A stretch of DNA of 64,000 nucleotides from NCBI RefSeq assembly GCF_009932475.1, contig NZ_BJOV01000005.1, positions 1,550,001 to 1,614,000 on the forward strand, in the 5' to 3' direction. The notes below the pieces were generated by a model that did no database searches, had not been told where the DNA came from, and was given only the letters and a program-made list of their open reading frames with translations. Both the position numbers and the translations under genes were made by a program. Each line of letters starts with the position of its first letter. The first letter of the stretch is position 1. Source of the stretch: Gordonia spumicola (GTDB lineage Bacteria > Actinomycetota > Actinomycetes > Mycobacteriales > Mycobacteriaceae). Positions 1 to 9,784 of this stretch are shown in pieces.

Positions 1-89
1 GCGCGATACACCTCGCCCATGCCACCCCGGCCGAGCAGCGCATCGACACGGTACCGGCCGAACTGCGAATTGACCCTGCTCACGGACAT
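1..89 (-). CDS. Ser/Thr protein kinase, N-terminal fragment (runs off the window)
   Basis: Only the first 29 codons are inside the window. The translation reads MSVSRVNSQFGRYRVDALLG followed by RGGMGEVYRA, which is the start of a Hanks-type (PknB-like) kinase domain: the GRYRVDALLGRGGMGEVY stretch is the glycine-rich ATP-binding loop and the alanine-x-lysine strand would follow outside. Kinases of this family phosphorylate Ser/Thr in the cytoplasm, often with an extracellular sensor domain; that part cannot be seen. The ATG at 89 follows the stop of the SPOR-like gene by 13 bp, so the kinase is probably the last visible member of a polA-SPOR-kinase transcript. Confidence 0.85.
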   Translation of the reverse strand, partial: MSVSRVNSQFGRYRVDALLGRGGMGEVYR

Positions 90-102
90 GTCTGCGACCA
101 GG

Positions 103-597
103 TCATTCGGCGTTCTTCACGACGCATGAACCGTCCGAAAACTGTGCGCAGACACTCGCGGCCTCACTGTAGGACGACGCGGGCCGGACCACGACCCATC
201 TCGAGGACGATCCGACCGACGATCCGGACGTGATCACCGAGTTGTAGTGCTGGTCGCGCATGGCGACCGCATTCTCGTAGCTGTCGAACGCACCGAACTG
301 CGCGTAGTAGGGCGCAGAGCCGCTGTCAGGCGCGGCAATCGTGGTGCGCGGAGTCTGCGTGACGGTCACCGGAGGTTGCACAGTCTGAGTGACGGTCTGC
401 GGCGGAGTGACGGTGACCGTGCTCGTCCGTTGCGGCGCTTGTCGCAGGGTTGTCGTCGGGACAGACGAGGCTTCGTCGGCCGCGGAGGTGCTCGGCTTAT
501 CAGTCATCACCAGCCATGCGACGATGCCAAGCACGCCGACGAGCACAACGATCACGCCGACGATCGCGGGGAGCACCCAATCTCGACGTGTGTTCAT
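103..597 (-). CDS. Membrane-anchored SPOR-like protein
   Basis: 164 residues. A short basic N-terminus (MNTRRDW) is followed by one hydrophobic segment at about residues 8-31, then a Thr/Val/Pro/Gln-rich linker with repeated TVT and TQT units (about residues 50-90), then a compact C-terminal domain of about 70 residues containing APYYAQFGAFDSYENAVAMR and a cysteine pair (SVCAQF, GSCVV). The YYAQFGAF-x-A pattern resembles SPOR domains, which bind denuded peptidoglycan at division sites; the match is by eye only. Predicted topology is a cytoplasmic N-terminus with an extracytoplasmic C-terminus. The ATG overlaps the polA stop (TGATG), and a Ser/Thr kinase begins 13 bp downstream, suggesting a link to that kinase rather than to DNA repair. 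Confidence 0.75.
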   Translation of the reverse strand: MNTRRDWVLPAIVGVIVVLVGVLGIVAWLVMTDKPSTSAADEASSVPTTTLRQAPQRTSTVTVTPPQTVTQTVQPPVTVTQTPRTTIAAPDSGSAPYYAQFGAFDSYENAVAMRDQHYNSVITSGSSVGSSSRWVVVRPASSYSEAASVCAQFSDGSCVVKNAE

Positions 598-3326
598 CAG
601 TGCGCGGCCTGATCCCAGGTTCGACCGAAGCCGACCGACACCTCGAGCGGGACGGACAGCTCGATGGCGCCGCCCATCTCCTCGCGGACCAGCGCCTCGA
701 CGGCGTCTCGCTCGTCGGCGGCGACGTCGAGCACCAGTTCGTCGTGCACTTGAAGGAGCATGCGCGAGCGGTGGCCCTCGGCGGTCAGGCGACGCTGGAC
801 GTTGATCATCGCGACCTTGATGATGTCGGCGGCGGTGCCCTGGATCGGCGCGTTCAACGCCATGCGCTCGGCGGACTGCCTGCGCTGGAAGTTGTCTGAG
901 TTCAAGTCGGGAAGGTACCGGCGGCGGCCGAACAGGGTGGCCGTGTACTCGTTCCGACGTGCCTCGACGACCACGTTGTGCAGATAGTCGCGCACTCCAC
1001 CGAACCGGTCGAAGTACTGCTCCATCTGCTGTTTGGCCTCTTCTCGACCGATCCCGAGCTGGGCGGCGAGACCGAACGCGCTCAACCCGTAGGCCAGACC
1101 GTACGACATCGCCTTCACCCGCGAGCGCATCTGGGCGTCCACCTGATCGACGGGTACCCCGAACGCGCGCGACCCGACGAAGTTGTGCAGGTCCTCCCCC
1201 GAGCGGAAGGCCTCGATGAGCCCTTCGTCCTCGGACAGGTGCGCCATGATGCGCATCTCGATCTGCGAGTAGTCGGCCGTCATCAACGAATCGAACTCGG
1301 GAGCCACGACAAAACCGCCGCGGATCTGCCTGCCGGCGTCGGTCCGGACCGGGATGTTCTGCAGGTTCGGATCGGTCGACGAGAGACGCCCGGTGGCCGC
1401 GACGGTCTGGTTGAACGTCGTGTGGATACGGCCGTCGTCGGCGACGGATTTCAGCAGACCGTCCACGGTCACCTTGAGGCGTGTCGCGTCGCGGTGCTCG
1501 AGCAGGAACTTCAGGAACGGGTGCTCGGTCTTCTCGTACAGTGACGCGAGCGCGTCGGCGTCGGTCGTGTAGCCGGTCTTCGTCTTCTTCGTCTTCGGCA
1601 TGTCGAGCTTGTCGAAGAGGATCGCCTGCAGCTGCTTCGGCGAGCCGAGATTCACCTGTTCGCCGATCACCTCGTACGCCGACTCCGCGGCGTCGCGGAC
1701 GCGCTGGGCGAACTCGGACTGCAGGTCGGTGAAGTGGTCGGTGTCGACCCCGATGCCGACCGCCTCCAGTTCCGCGAGGACGAACGCGAGCGGCAGCTCC
1801 ATCTCGGTGAGGAGCGCCGTCGAGTCGATGCGTTCGAGTTCGGTGTCGAGGGCGTCGGCCAGTTCGGCGACGGCGCGGGCCGAGAGCATCAGGTTCTCGG
1901 CCGCGCGGGCCGCGTCCGCGTCGTCGTCGAGCAGCGACAGCTGTCCACCGTCGTCGACGGCGTCGTCGGCACGCAGCTCGCGGCGCAGGTAGCGGAGGGC
2001 GAGATCGTCGAGGTTGAAGGTCCGCTGGCCCGGGCGGACCAGATACGCCGCGAGCGACGTGTCGGACGTGACACCGGCGATCGTCCATCCCCGACCGCGG
2101 AAGGCGTGGACGGCCCACTTCGCCTCGTGGACGGCCTTGGCGATCGATTCGTCGGCCAACCAGTCGCCGAGAGCGGCCTCGTCGTCGACCGACAACGTCA
2201 CCGGGTCGATGTACGCGGCCTCGCCGTCGGCCGCCGCGATCGCCAGACCGTCGACGTCGGCCCCGACGACCACCTGCTTGCCCGCCACCGAGATGCCGGA
2301 TCGGCCGGTCCGCGCGTGCGCGTCGAGCCACGCCGAGACCTCGTCGGCTCCCAGGCGACTTCCGTTCACTTCGAAGCCCTCGTCGGCTTCGGGCTCGCTG
2401 GACGTCAGGGTCGAGAACAGACGATCGCGGAGGACCTTGAACTCGAGATCGTCGAACAAGCGGTGGATGCGGTCACGGTCCCACCCGTGCAGAACGAGGT
2501 CGGACGGCCCGACCGGCAGGTCCATCTCGCGTTTGAGCTCGGTGAGGTTCCGGTTCATGATGACGCCCGCGAGGTTCGCGCGCAGCGAGTCGCCGACCTT
2601 GCCGCGCACCTCGTCGGCGCGTTCGACGAGCTGCGCGAACGAGCCGTATTCACGGATCCACTTGGCCGCCGTCTTCTCGCCGACGCCGGGGATGCCTGGC
2701 AGGTTGTCGCTCGGATCGCCGCGAAGTGCCGCGAAGTCGGGGTACTGGGCGGGCGTGAGACCGTATTTGGCCTCCACCTCCTCCGGTGTGAACCGCGTCA
2801 GTTCGGACACGCCGCGCTTCGGGTAGAGGACGGTGATGTTGTCGTTGACGAGCTGCAGCGAGTCGCGGTCGCCGGTGACGACGAGGACCTTGAAGCCTTC
2901 GGCGTCGGCCCGTGTCGCGAGGGTGGCGATGATGTCGTCGGCCTCGAAACCGTCGACGGCGAACGCCTGGATGCCCATCGCCTCGAGCACGTCCTTCGTC
3001 AGATCGACCTGACCGCGGAACTCGTCGGGCGACTTGCTGCGCTGCGCCTTGTACTCCGGGAACATCTCCGAACGGAACGTCTTCCGGGAGACGTCGAACG
3101 CCGCGGCGATATGTGTCGGCTCCTCATCGCGCAGCAGGTTGATCAGCATCGACGTGAATCCGTAGACCGCGTTCGTGCTCTGGCCGGTGTTGGTCTTGAA
3201 GTTCTCCGGCGGCAGCGCGAAGAACGCTCGGTACGCGAGCGAATGCCCGTCGAGCAGCATGAGGGTCGGGCGGCCCCCCTTTGTTCGAGCGGACGATGGG
3301 CTGACAGACGACTGCGCGGGACTCAC
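597..3326 (-). CDS. polA: DNA polymerase I
   Basis: 909 residues, the normal length for actinobacterial Pol I, which fills gaps in Okazaki fragment processing and excision repair. The N-terminal 5' nuclease domain is intact (MLLDGHSLAYRAFFALP, GFEADDIIATLA, VTGDRDSLQLV, GIPGVGEKTA). The middle domain lacks the acidic DxE residues of a proofreading 3'-5' exonuclease (about residues 340-420), as is usual in this phylum. The polymerase domain has motif A (DYSQIEMRIMAHL, D685), motif B (RSRVKAMSYGLAYG) and motif C (VHDE, H861-E863). The start is a GTG at 3326; the conserved domain begins about 20 residues later, so a slightly shorter form is possible. It is followed with overlap by the SPOR-like gene. 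Confidence 0.97.
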   Translation of the reverse strand: MSPAQSSVSPSSARTKGGRPTLMLLDGHSLAYRAFFALPPENFKTNTGQSTNAVYGFTSMLINLLRDEEPTHIAAAFDVSRKTFRSEMFPEYKAQRSKSPDEFRGQVDLTKDVLEAMGIQAFAVDGFEADDIIATLATRADAEGFKVLVVTGDRDSLQLVNDNITVLYPKRGVSELTRFTPEEVEAKYGLTPAQYPDFAALRGDPSDNLPGIPGVGEKTAAKWIREYGSFAQLVERADEVRGKVGDSLRANLAGVIMNRNLTELKREMDLPVGPSDLVLHGWDRDRIHRLFDDLEFKVLRDRLFSTLTSSEPEADEGFEVNGSRLGADEVSAWLDAHARTGRSGISVAGKQVVVGADVDGLAIAAADGEAAYIDPVTLSVDDEAALGDWLADESIAKAVHEAKWAVHAFRGRGWTIAGVTSDTSLAAYLVRPGQRTFNLDDLALRYLRRELRADDAVDDGGQLSLLDDDADAARAAENLMLSARAVAELADALDTELERIDSTALLTEMELPLAFVLAELEAVGIGVDTDHFTDLQSEFAQRVRDAAESAYEVIGEQVNLGSPKQLQAILFDKLDMPKTKKTKTGYTTDADALASLYEKTEHPFLKFLLEHRDATRLKVTVDGLLKSVADDGRIHTTFNQTVAATGRLSSTDPNLQNIPVRTDAGRQIRGGFVVAPEFDSLMTADYSQIEMRIMAHLSEDEGLIEAFRSGEDLHNFVGSRAFGVPVDQVDAQMRSRVKAMSYGLAYGLSAFGLAAQLGIGREEAKQQMEQYFDRFGGVRDYLHNVVVEARRNEYTATLFGRRRYLPDLNSDNFQRRQSAERMALNAPIQGTAADIIKVAMINVQRRLTAEGHRSRMLLQVHDELVLDVAADERDAVEALVREEMGGAIELSVPLEVSVGFGRTWDQAAH

Positions 3327-3387
3327 GGGACCAGCATAGTGATGCCGTCCGACAAATCCCGCGCGGTCGGCCGTCGCCCCCGCGGTG

Positions 3388-3741
3388 TCAGCTCACGGCG
3401 GCTGCGCCGACGGACCCCGCCACCCGAGAACCCTGCGGGCGTCCGTCGGCCGTCGTCCGCGAACGCATCACCACGACCAGCGCGACCGCGCACATCAGAC
3501 TGATGATCAGTCCGATGTTGGTGATGTTGTACAGCGTCTGCGCGTCCGTCCGCGCGACCGCCCATGCGGTGATCAACGGTGCCGCGATGGCGCCCGCCCG
3601 CCCGAAGCCGAGCATCGCACCGTAGCCCTTCGCGCGCGCCTCGAGCGGGTACGCGGCGGGCACCAGCGCGCTGAACGAGGAGATGCCGACGCCGAGAACG
3701 AACGCGAGGATGTAGATGTCCGCGCCGGGAACCCGCCTGCG
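3388..3741 (-). pseudogene. MFS transporter, 5'-truncated remnant
   Basis: The open frame encodes only the C-terminal quarter of a major facilitator transporter: ADIYILAFVLGVGISSF, then VPAAYPLEARAKGYGAMLGF, then two more hydrophobic segments ending in VVVMRSRT and a polar tail. The pattern P-x-E-x-R-x-x-G-x-G-x-x-x-x-x-G-R-x-G is the conserved loop before TM11 of sugar/aromatic-acid MFS permeases. Reading upstream, a TGA occurs at 3742-3744 before any start or the other eight to nine expected membrane segments, and no matching N-terminal part lies before livF. So the gene is broken. A protein of 90 residues from a GTG at 3663 could be made but would not be a functional transporter. Confidence 0.75.
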
Positions 3742-3789
3742 TCAGCCGCCATGCTGCGCCTGTGCGACGAACCTTCCTGACACCCCCAC

Positions 3790-3809
3790 CCGAGAATATA
3801 TTATTCCGG
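3790..3809. other. AT-rich imperfect palindrome between livF and the MFS remnant
   Basis: The 20 bases CCGAGAATATATTATTCCGG form arms CCG(a)GAATA / TATTCCGG around a TA-rich centre. It is conspicuous in otherwise GC-rich DNA and lies exactly where the MFS gene loses its 5' part and livF ends. It could act as a weak terminator for the liv operon, or be the scar of the event that truncated the transporter. Confidence 0.4.
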
Positions 3810-3814
3810 AGGGT

Positions 3815-4535
<721 letters not shown>

Positions 4536-4552
<17 letters not shown>

Positions 4553-5381
4553 CGGGCACTCCAAGGTAGGCGGCGATCACTGCCGGATTCTCGCGGACGT
4601 CCTTCGGCTTGCCGTCGGCGATCTTCCGACCGAATTCGAGGACGACGATCCGATCGGTCACGCCCATCACGAGTCGCATGTCGTGCTCGATCAGCAGAAC
4701 GGTGTACCCGTCGTCGCGGATCTTCTTGATCAGGCTCATCAGAGCGGTCTTCTCGCTCGGGTTGAAGCCTGCGGCGGGCTCGTCCAGGCACAGCAGTTTC
4801 GGCTCCGTCGCCAGCGCCCGCGCGATCTCGAGCCTGCGCTGATCGCCGTACGGGAGATTCGACGCCTTCTCCCCCGCCCGGTGCGCGATGCCGACGAACT
4901 CCAGCAGCGCCATCCCGCGGTCGACGGCGTCGCGCTCCTCCCGATAGAAGCGCCGGGACCGGAACACCGCTCCCCACACCGACGACTTGTGGCGGGCGTC
5001 GGTGCCGACGCACACGTTCTCCAGCGCCGTCATCTCGCCCCAGAGTCGGACGTTCTGAAACGTCCTGGCGATGCCGCGCCGGGTGATCTGGTGTCGTTTG
5101 ACCTTCCCGAGCGGCGCGCCGTCGAACACGACGGATCCGCGGCTCGGCGTGTAGACACCGGTGATGGCGTTGAAGCACGTCGTCTTGCCCGCCCCGTTCG
5201 GCCCGATGAGCCCGAGGATCTCACCGCGGCGGATGCCGAACGACACTCCGTCGAGCGCCGCGAGACCGCCGAACTCCACGGTCAGGTCCGACACGTCGAG
5301 CAGGATGTCGCCCTCGTCGGTCGCGATGTCCCGCTGCGGCGCGACGGCGTCGGCGATCTCGTCACCGTGGTTGATGCTCAT
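4536..5381 (-). CDS. livG: Branched-chain amino acid ABC transporter, ATPase LivG
   Basis: 281 residues. Second cytoplasmic ATPase of the liv importer. About 28 polar residues precede the ABC domain. Motifs: Walker [10 protein letters not shown], the LivG-type [16 protein letters not shown] block, signature [15 protein letters not shown], Walker [14 protein letters not shown], and [12 protein letters not shown]. The characteristic NPxE/AGFNPSEK segment separates it from LivF. The ATG at 5381 overlaps the livM stop by four bases (ATGA). Confidence 0.96.
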
Positions 5382-6679
5382 GCCTTCGACTCCTCGACCA
5401 CGGGCTGCCTGTCGGCAGACGAATAGACCTTGCGCCCGAATGCGATCAGCCGCGCGCGGGCGGGCATCAGGCCCTGCGGCCGGAAGATCATCAGCGTGAC
5501 CAGCGCCAGGCCGAAGAACAGGTACTTGTAGTCGCCGAGCGACTGGTCTCCGACCTGGACGCCCTGCACTCGGGCGGGCAGGTACACGATGATGAACGCA
5601 CCGACGATGACGCCGAGTTTGTTGCCCTGACCGCCGAGTACGACGGCGCACAGGAAGAGCATCGAGTTGATGACGGTGAACGCCTTCGGGTCGACGTACT
5701 GCACCTGCCCCGCGTATACGGCTCCGGACAGTCCGCCGATGCCCGCACCGATCACGAACGCCCACAGCTTGTACTTGAACGTCGGGACGCCCATGATCTC
5801 GGCGGCGTCCTCGTCCTCGCGGATCGCCACCCACGACCGTCCCACCCGGCTGCGTTCCAGGTTGCCGATGACGAGCAGGACGATGACGACGAGCACCAGC
5901 CCGAGCCAGTACCACCACACGCCGTAACTGAGGACCCCGGAGTTGTTGGACTGCCCGAACACGCCGTCGGGCTGCGAATCGCTGCGCCACACATCGGGGA
6001 ACAGGACGCCCTGCAGACCCGCGGGCCCGTTGGTGACGTCGGACAGGTTGTCGGCGAGGAGCCGGACGATCTCGCCGAAACCGAGCGTCACGATCGCGAG
6101 ATAGTCGCCGCGGACGCGCAGCGTCGGCGTGCCGAGCAGGAGGCCCGTCAGCCCGGTGATGACGATCGCGAGCGGCACGCACGCGAACCACGCCCACGGA
6201 CCGGAGAACACGCCGTGGTCCGCGCTGTTCCAGACGGGGCTGGCCGGGCTGGTGAGCAGCGCGACGACGTACGCGCCGACCGCGTAGAAGCCGACGTAAC
6301 CGAGATCGAGCATGCCGGCCTGGCCGACCACGACGTTCAGTCCGATGGCGATCAGCGCCACCATCGCGAACTGGGCGAGCGTCGCACCGAAGTCGGTCGC
6401 GGTGGTCGTGATGATCGGGGGTTTGATCACCGGCAGCAGCGCCAGCAGGACGAATCCCACCAGGCCGACGCCCCACTGGGCGGGTCGGGACTGGGCATCC
6501 CACCACGTGCGGATGCGGTCGCCGATGGTGGCGAAGAAGCCTCCGACCACCGCGAAGGGCCGCCAGATCAGCGCGATGAACCGCGCTATCGAGGAGAGCG
6601 GGCCGGTGAGCCACGGTGCTCGGGCCTCGAGGGCTCGCCACCGGCGACCGGCGTCGTTGTCGTCGTGGTCGTTCGTCAT
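5378..6679 (-). CDS. livM: Branched-chain amino acid ABC transporter, permease LivM
   Basis: 433 residues, membrane subunit of the liv importer. After a polar head with one possible membrane segment (about residues 35-55), eight or more hydrophobic segments follow. LivM signatures: [57 protein letters not shown] (the EAA-like loop that contacts the ATPases) and [16 protein letters not shown]. The N-terminal extension with an extra basic, Trp-rich stretch is longer than in E. coli LivM but usual in actinobacteria. ATGA overlap with livH upstream and livG downstream indicates coupled translation. Confidence 0.95.
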   Translation of the reverse strand: MTNDHDDNDAGRRWRALEARAPWLTGPLSSIARFIALIWRPFAVVGGFFATIGDRIRTWWDAQSRPAQWGVGLVGFVLLALLPVIKPPIITTTATDFGATLAQFAMVALIAIGLNVVVGQAGMLDLGYVGFYAVGAYVVALLTSPASPVWNSADHGVFSGPWAWFACVPLAIVITGLTGLLLGTPTLRVRGDYLAIVTLGFGEIVRLLADNLSDVTNGPAGLQGVLFPDVWRSDSQPDGVFGQSNNSGVLSYGVWWYWLGLVLVVIVLLVIGNLERSRVGRSWVAIREDEDAAEIMGVPTFKYKLWAFVIGAGIGGLSGAVYAGQVQYVDPKAFTVINSMLFLCAVVLGGQGNKLGVIVGAFIIVYLPARVQGVQVGDQSLGDYKYLFFGLALVTLMIFRPQGLMPARARLIAFGRKVYSSADRQPVVEESKA

Positions 6680-7722
6680 ACCCTCGCCTTTCCGAGCTTC
6701 TCGCCGAGGATGCCCGTCGGCCGGAACATCAGGACCAGGATCAGCAGCGCGAACGCCACGACGTCCTTCCACTCGTTGCCGAACAGGACCGAGCCGTAGT
6801 TCTCCATGACGCCGAGGAGCAGACCTCCGAGGAGGGCTCCGCGGACGTTGCCGATGCCGCCGAGCACCGCGGCGCAGAACGCCTTGATGCCGAGGATGAA
6901 GCCGCCGGAGTAGATGACGGTGTTCGGGTAGCGCATCGCGTAGAGCAACGCGGCCGCGCCCGCCAGGAGACCGCCGATGAGGAACGTCGCCATGATGATC
7001 CGTTCCCGCGACACGCCCATCAGAAGTGCGGCGTCCGGGTCTTGAGCGACGGAGCGGATTCCGCGCCCGAGCCGCGTCCGGTTGACAAGCAGATCGGTGC
7101 CGCCCGCGAGCACGAGGGCCGAGATCACGACGATCAGCGTCACGTTGGTCACCGAGGCCCCGAACAGCTTGAACTGCTCCACCTGCTCCACGAGGCGGAT
7201 CGTGGGCTGGGCCGTCGAACCGCCGAGCGGCGGATCGGACGGGACCTTGGGAAGCACGTAGTGCACGAGTTCCTGCAGGACGAACGACATGCCGATCGCC
7301 GTGATCAGGAACGCGAGCGGTTTCGCGTTGCGTTTTCGGAGGGGCCGGTAGGCGATGAACTCGACGCCGACGGCCGCGGTGCCCGACACCGCCATGCCGA
7401 TCAGTCCGGCGAGCACGAGGAACATCGTCGTCTGCATGACGCCGAAGTCGTACGCGTTGGCTCGTGGGGTGAATCCGAGGATCAGGAGTCCTATGTACTG
7501 CCCGAACAAGCCGAGCATGAAGACTTCGGAGTGCGCGAAGTTGATGAGACGGAGGACGCCGTACACCAGGGTGTATCCCACCGCGACCAGCGCGTAGACG
7601 GCGCCGTAGGTGAGGCCTTCGACGGTGAGGGTCCAGAATCCGTCCCGGAGTCCCCCGAGGTCGAAGCCGATGGTTGCGGCCAGGACCGAATGGGACGACT
7701 CGGCGAGCGAGTACGCGATCAT
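6676..7722 (-). CDS. livH: Branched-chain amino acid ABC transporter, permease LivH
   Basis: 348 residues, second membrane subunit. About eight hydrophobic segments. LivH features: GLTYGAVYALVAVGYTLVYGVLRLINFAHSEVFMLG-type start (visible at residues 34-72), GRGIRSVAQDPDAALLMGV (ATPase-contact loop) and AAVLGGIGNVRGALLGG. The N-terminus (about 28 residues, ending DGFWTLTVEG) is slightly extended. Separated from livK by 71 bp that contain a strong hairpin; coupled to livM by an ATGA overlap. Confidence 0.95.
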   Translation of the reverse strand: MIAYSLAESSHSVLAATIGFDLGGLRDGFWTLTVEGLTYGAVYALVAVGYTLVYGVLRLINFAHSEVFMLGLFGQYIGLLILGFTPRANAYDFGVMQTTMFLVLAGLIGMAVSGTAAVGVEFIAYRPLRKRNAKPLAFLITAIGMSFVLQELVHYVLPKVPSDPPLGGSTAQPTIRLVEQVEQFKLFGASVTNVTLIVVISALVLAGGTDLLVNRTRLGRGIRSVAQDPDAALLMGVSRERIIMATFLIGGLLAGAAALLYAMRYPNTVIYSGGFILGIKAFCAAVLGGIGNVRGALLGGLLLGVMENYGSVLFGNEWKDVVAFALLILVLMFRPTGILGEKLGKARV

Positions 7723-7744
7723 ACGTGCCTTTCAGGCAGGCGGA

Positions 7745-7780
7745 TCGACGGTGCGGACGGGTGACCGCCCGCACCGTCGA
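7745..7780. terminator. Hairpin between livK and livH (partial terminator or mRNA end-stabiliser)
   Basis: Perfect 12-bp arms TCGACGGTGCGG (7745-7756) and CCGCACCGTCGA (7769-7780), with three further G-C pairs inside around a GTGA tetraloop. No T-run follows on the minus strand. In solute-binding-protein operons such a structure commonly lets the binding protein be expressed far above the membrane subunits; that role here is inference from position. Confidence 0.6.
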
Positions 7781-7793
7781 CTGCGCGGTGAGA

Positions 7794-9002
7794 CTACTTG
7801 ACCTCGTACATCCAGATCAGGGACGTCGTGAGCTCGCCGTTCGGCTTCCACTCGTAGTGGCGTGCCAGACCGTCGCCCTTGTATCCGCGGACGAACTCCA
7901 GAAGATCCGCACGCGTCGTCTTGCCCTGCTCGATGCCCTTCATCAGGATCGTCGCGAGGTCGTACGCCTCCACCGAGTAGACGCCGGGCGCCTGGTTGAA
8001 GGCGGCCTTGTAGTCGGTGGTGAACTTGCTCGGAGCCGGGCCGCACGGGCACGACAGGTACGCGCCCTTGGCCGCGTCGCCCGCCTGCTGGAGGAACTGC
8101 GGATCGTTCACACCGTCACCGGAGACGAACGTGACGTCCGGCGCAGCGGCCTTCAGCTGCTGGGCGAACGGAGCACCCTCGGCGTAGTAGCCCGCGAAGA
8201 ACACCGCGTCGGGGCTCGCGCCGGTGATCGTCGAGATGACGGCGGCGAAGTCGCGCTCACCGGTCTTCACCTCGCCCTGGCACGCGCTCACGTTGGCCGC
8301 GCCGAGGCCTTCGACGATGGCCTTCGACAGTCCCGCGCCGTACTCGGTGTCGTCCTTGATGACGCAGACCTTCTTCTTGCCGAGCGTTCCGGTCAGGTAC
8401 TTGGCGACCGCGGGGCCCTGGACGTCGTCGTTCGCGAGGCCGCGGAAGAACGTCTTCCAGCCGTTGCCGGTGAGCGCGGGGTTCGTCGCCGACGCCGTCA
8501 CCGACACGAGTCCGGCCTGGCTGAAGACGCCGCCGGTGGCCTTGGTCTCGCCGGAGAAGCCGGGGCCGATCAGCCCGATGATCGACTTGTCGTTGACGAT
8601 CTGCGGCGCGACCTGCGTCGCCTTCTGCGGGTCGCCCTCGGAGTCGAACGGCTTCAGCGTGATCTGGCAGTCGGGATTGGCCTTGTTGTGCTGGTCGACC
8701 GCGAGCTGTGCTCCGTCGCGCATGTTGATGCCGAGGGCCGCGTTCGCACCGGTGAGGGCGCCCATCTGCGCGATGGTCGTCGGCGCGCACTTGGCCTTGC
8801 CGTCGCCCGCCGGATCGAGGGCTCCCGCCTCCGAACTCGACTTCACTTCCTTGCCGCTGGTGTCGATCTGCGCCAGCGGCGAGATCGTCAGGTCCGAGCC
8901 GCCGCCACTGCTCGAGTCGTCCGATTTGTTTCCACAGGCCGACAGCACCAGCACGCTGGCTAGCGCCGCGACGACCGCGCCCTTCGCAATTCCACGATGC
9001 AT
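7794..9002 (-). CDS. livK: Branched-chain amino acid ABC transporter, lipoprotein substrate-binding protein
   Basis: 402 residues. Signal peptide of lipoprotein type: MHRGIAKG, hydrophobic core, then lipobox LSAC with the lipidated Cys at position 23, followed by a Ser/Gly/Asp linker. The rest is a type I periplasmic-binding fold (PKATQVAPQIVNDKSIIGLIG, DDTEYGAGLSKAIVEGL, VSGDGVNDPQFLQQAG). It captures branched-chain amino acids or related ligands outside the membrane and delivers them to LivHM; exact specificity is not shown. First gene of the operon, with its own upstream region at 9003-9156. Confidence 0.94.
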   Translation of the reverse strand: MHRGIAKGAVVAALASVLVLSACGNKSDDSSSGGGSDLTISPLAQIDTSGKEVKSSSEAGALDPAGDGKAKCAPTTIAQMGALTGANAALGINMRDGAQLAVDQHNKANPDCQITLKPFDSEGDPQKATQVAPQIVNDKSIIGLIGPGFSGETKATGGVFSQAGLVSVTASATNPALTGNGWKTFFRGLANDDVQGPAVAKYLTGTLGKKKVCVIKDDTEYGAGLSKAIVEGLGAANVSACQGEVKTGERDFAAVISTITGASPDAVFFAGYYAEGAPFAQQLKAAAPDVTFVSGDGVNDPQFLQQAGDAAKGAYLSCPCGPAPSKFTTDYKAAFNQAPGVYSVEAYDLATILMKGIEQGKTTRADLLEFVRGYKGDGLARHYEWKPNGELTTSLIWMYEVK

Positions 9003-9117
9003 CCGAAAGAACCTCTCGTCTTCGAGGCCCGGCGTGACCGCCGAGAGGTCTGCTACGGCAAGACCTGCGCAGAATCTAGTCCGATTCTCAGCTCATGGGA
9101 CCCGGTTGACGAAAGGA

Positions 9118-9143
9118 GTTACATCCGGCCACCTAAATGTAAC
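9118..9143. promoter_or_regulatory. Inverted repeat upstream of livK, candidate regulator site
   Basis: GTTACAT (9118-9124) and ATGTAAC (9137-9143) are perfect inverted arms separated by 12 bases, about 115-140 bp upstream of the livK start and just beyond the end of pdtaR. The GTTAC/GTAAC half-sites resemble nitrogen-regulator (GlnR-like) half-sites, but the 21-bp centre-to-centre spacing does not match the canonical arrangement exactly. A second smaller repeat AGAATC-N6-GATTCT lies nearer livK. Confidence 0.35.
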
Positions 9144-9156
9144 GAGACGGAGTACG

Positions 9157-9744
9157 TCAGGCGTCGCCGAGCGTCTCGACGACGATCTGCGCGACCTGCT
9201 TCATCGTGACGCGGCGGTCCATCGCATTGCGCTGGATCCAGCGGAAGGCCTCCGGCTCGGAGATGCCCTGCTTGTCCATCAGCAGGCCCTTCGCCTGTTC
9301 GATGAGCTTGCGGGTCTCGAAGCGCTCGGACATGTCGGCGATCTCGGATTCGAGCGCCTTGAGCTCGCGGAACCGGCTGAGCGCCACCTCGATGGCGGGC
9401 ACCAGGTCGGCCTGATTGAACGGCTTCACCAGGTAGGCCATCGCGCCCGCGTCGCGCGCCTTCTCGACGAACTCCCGCTGACTGAACGCCGTGAGCATGA
9501 CCACGGCGGCGAGCCGCCTGCTGGCGATCTCACTCGCCGCGTCGATGCCGTCCCGGACCGGCATCTTGACGTCCATGATCACCAGGTCGGGTGCGAGTTC
9601 CACCGTGAGGTCGACGGCTACCTGGCCGTTCCCGGCCTCGCCGACGACGTCGTAGCCGTCTTCGCGGAGCATCTCGACGAGGTCGATGCGGATGAGCGAA
9701 TCGTCCTCGGCGACGACGACGCGGACCTTCACGTCATCGGACAT
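9157..9744 (-). CDS. pdtaR: Response regulator with ANTAR RNA-binding domain (PdtaR-like)
   Basis: 195 residues. The N-terminal receiver domain has the acidic pocket (AEDD, residues 12-15), phospho-acceptor D58 in VIMDVKMP, the LTAFS threonine and the VKPF lysine. The C-terminal 60 residues (IEQAKGLLMDKQGISEPEAF, then RWIQRNAMDRRVTMKQVAQIV) form an ANTAR domain, which binds dual-hexaloop RNA antiterminators. In mycobacteria the homologue Rv1626 is paired with the kinase PdtaS encoded elsewhere; no kinase is near here. I chose the ATG at 9744; upstream in-frame codons run into the tRNA gene. It is transcribed in the same direction as, and 40 bp after, tRNA-Leu. Confidence 0.93.
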   Translation of the reverse strand: MSDDVKVRVVVAEDDSLIRIDLVEMLREDGYDVVGEAGNGQVAVDLTVELAPDLVIMDVKMPVRDGIDAASEIASRRLAAVVMLTAFSQREFVEKARDAGAMAYLVKPFNQADLVPAIEVALSRFRELKALESEIADMSERFETRKLIEQAKGLLMDKQGISEPEAFRWIQRNAMDRRVTMKQVAQIVVETLGDA

Positions 9745-9784
9745 GGCGCGTACTCCCGTCCATCGTCGTCGATCGAAAAATGTG

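Noticed and set aside
103..2331. Very long open frame antisense-shifted to polA, over 700 codons
   Set aside because: Its first part is an Arg/Gly-rich shadow of polA in another frame. Only the last 164 codons (from 597) form a believable protein, which I annotate alone.
597..3326. Loss of the proofreading residues in Pol I as a novelty
   Set aside because: It is the usual state in actinobacterial and several other bacterial Pol I enzymes.
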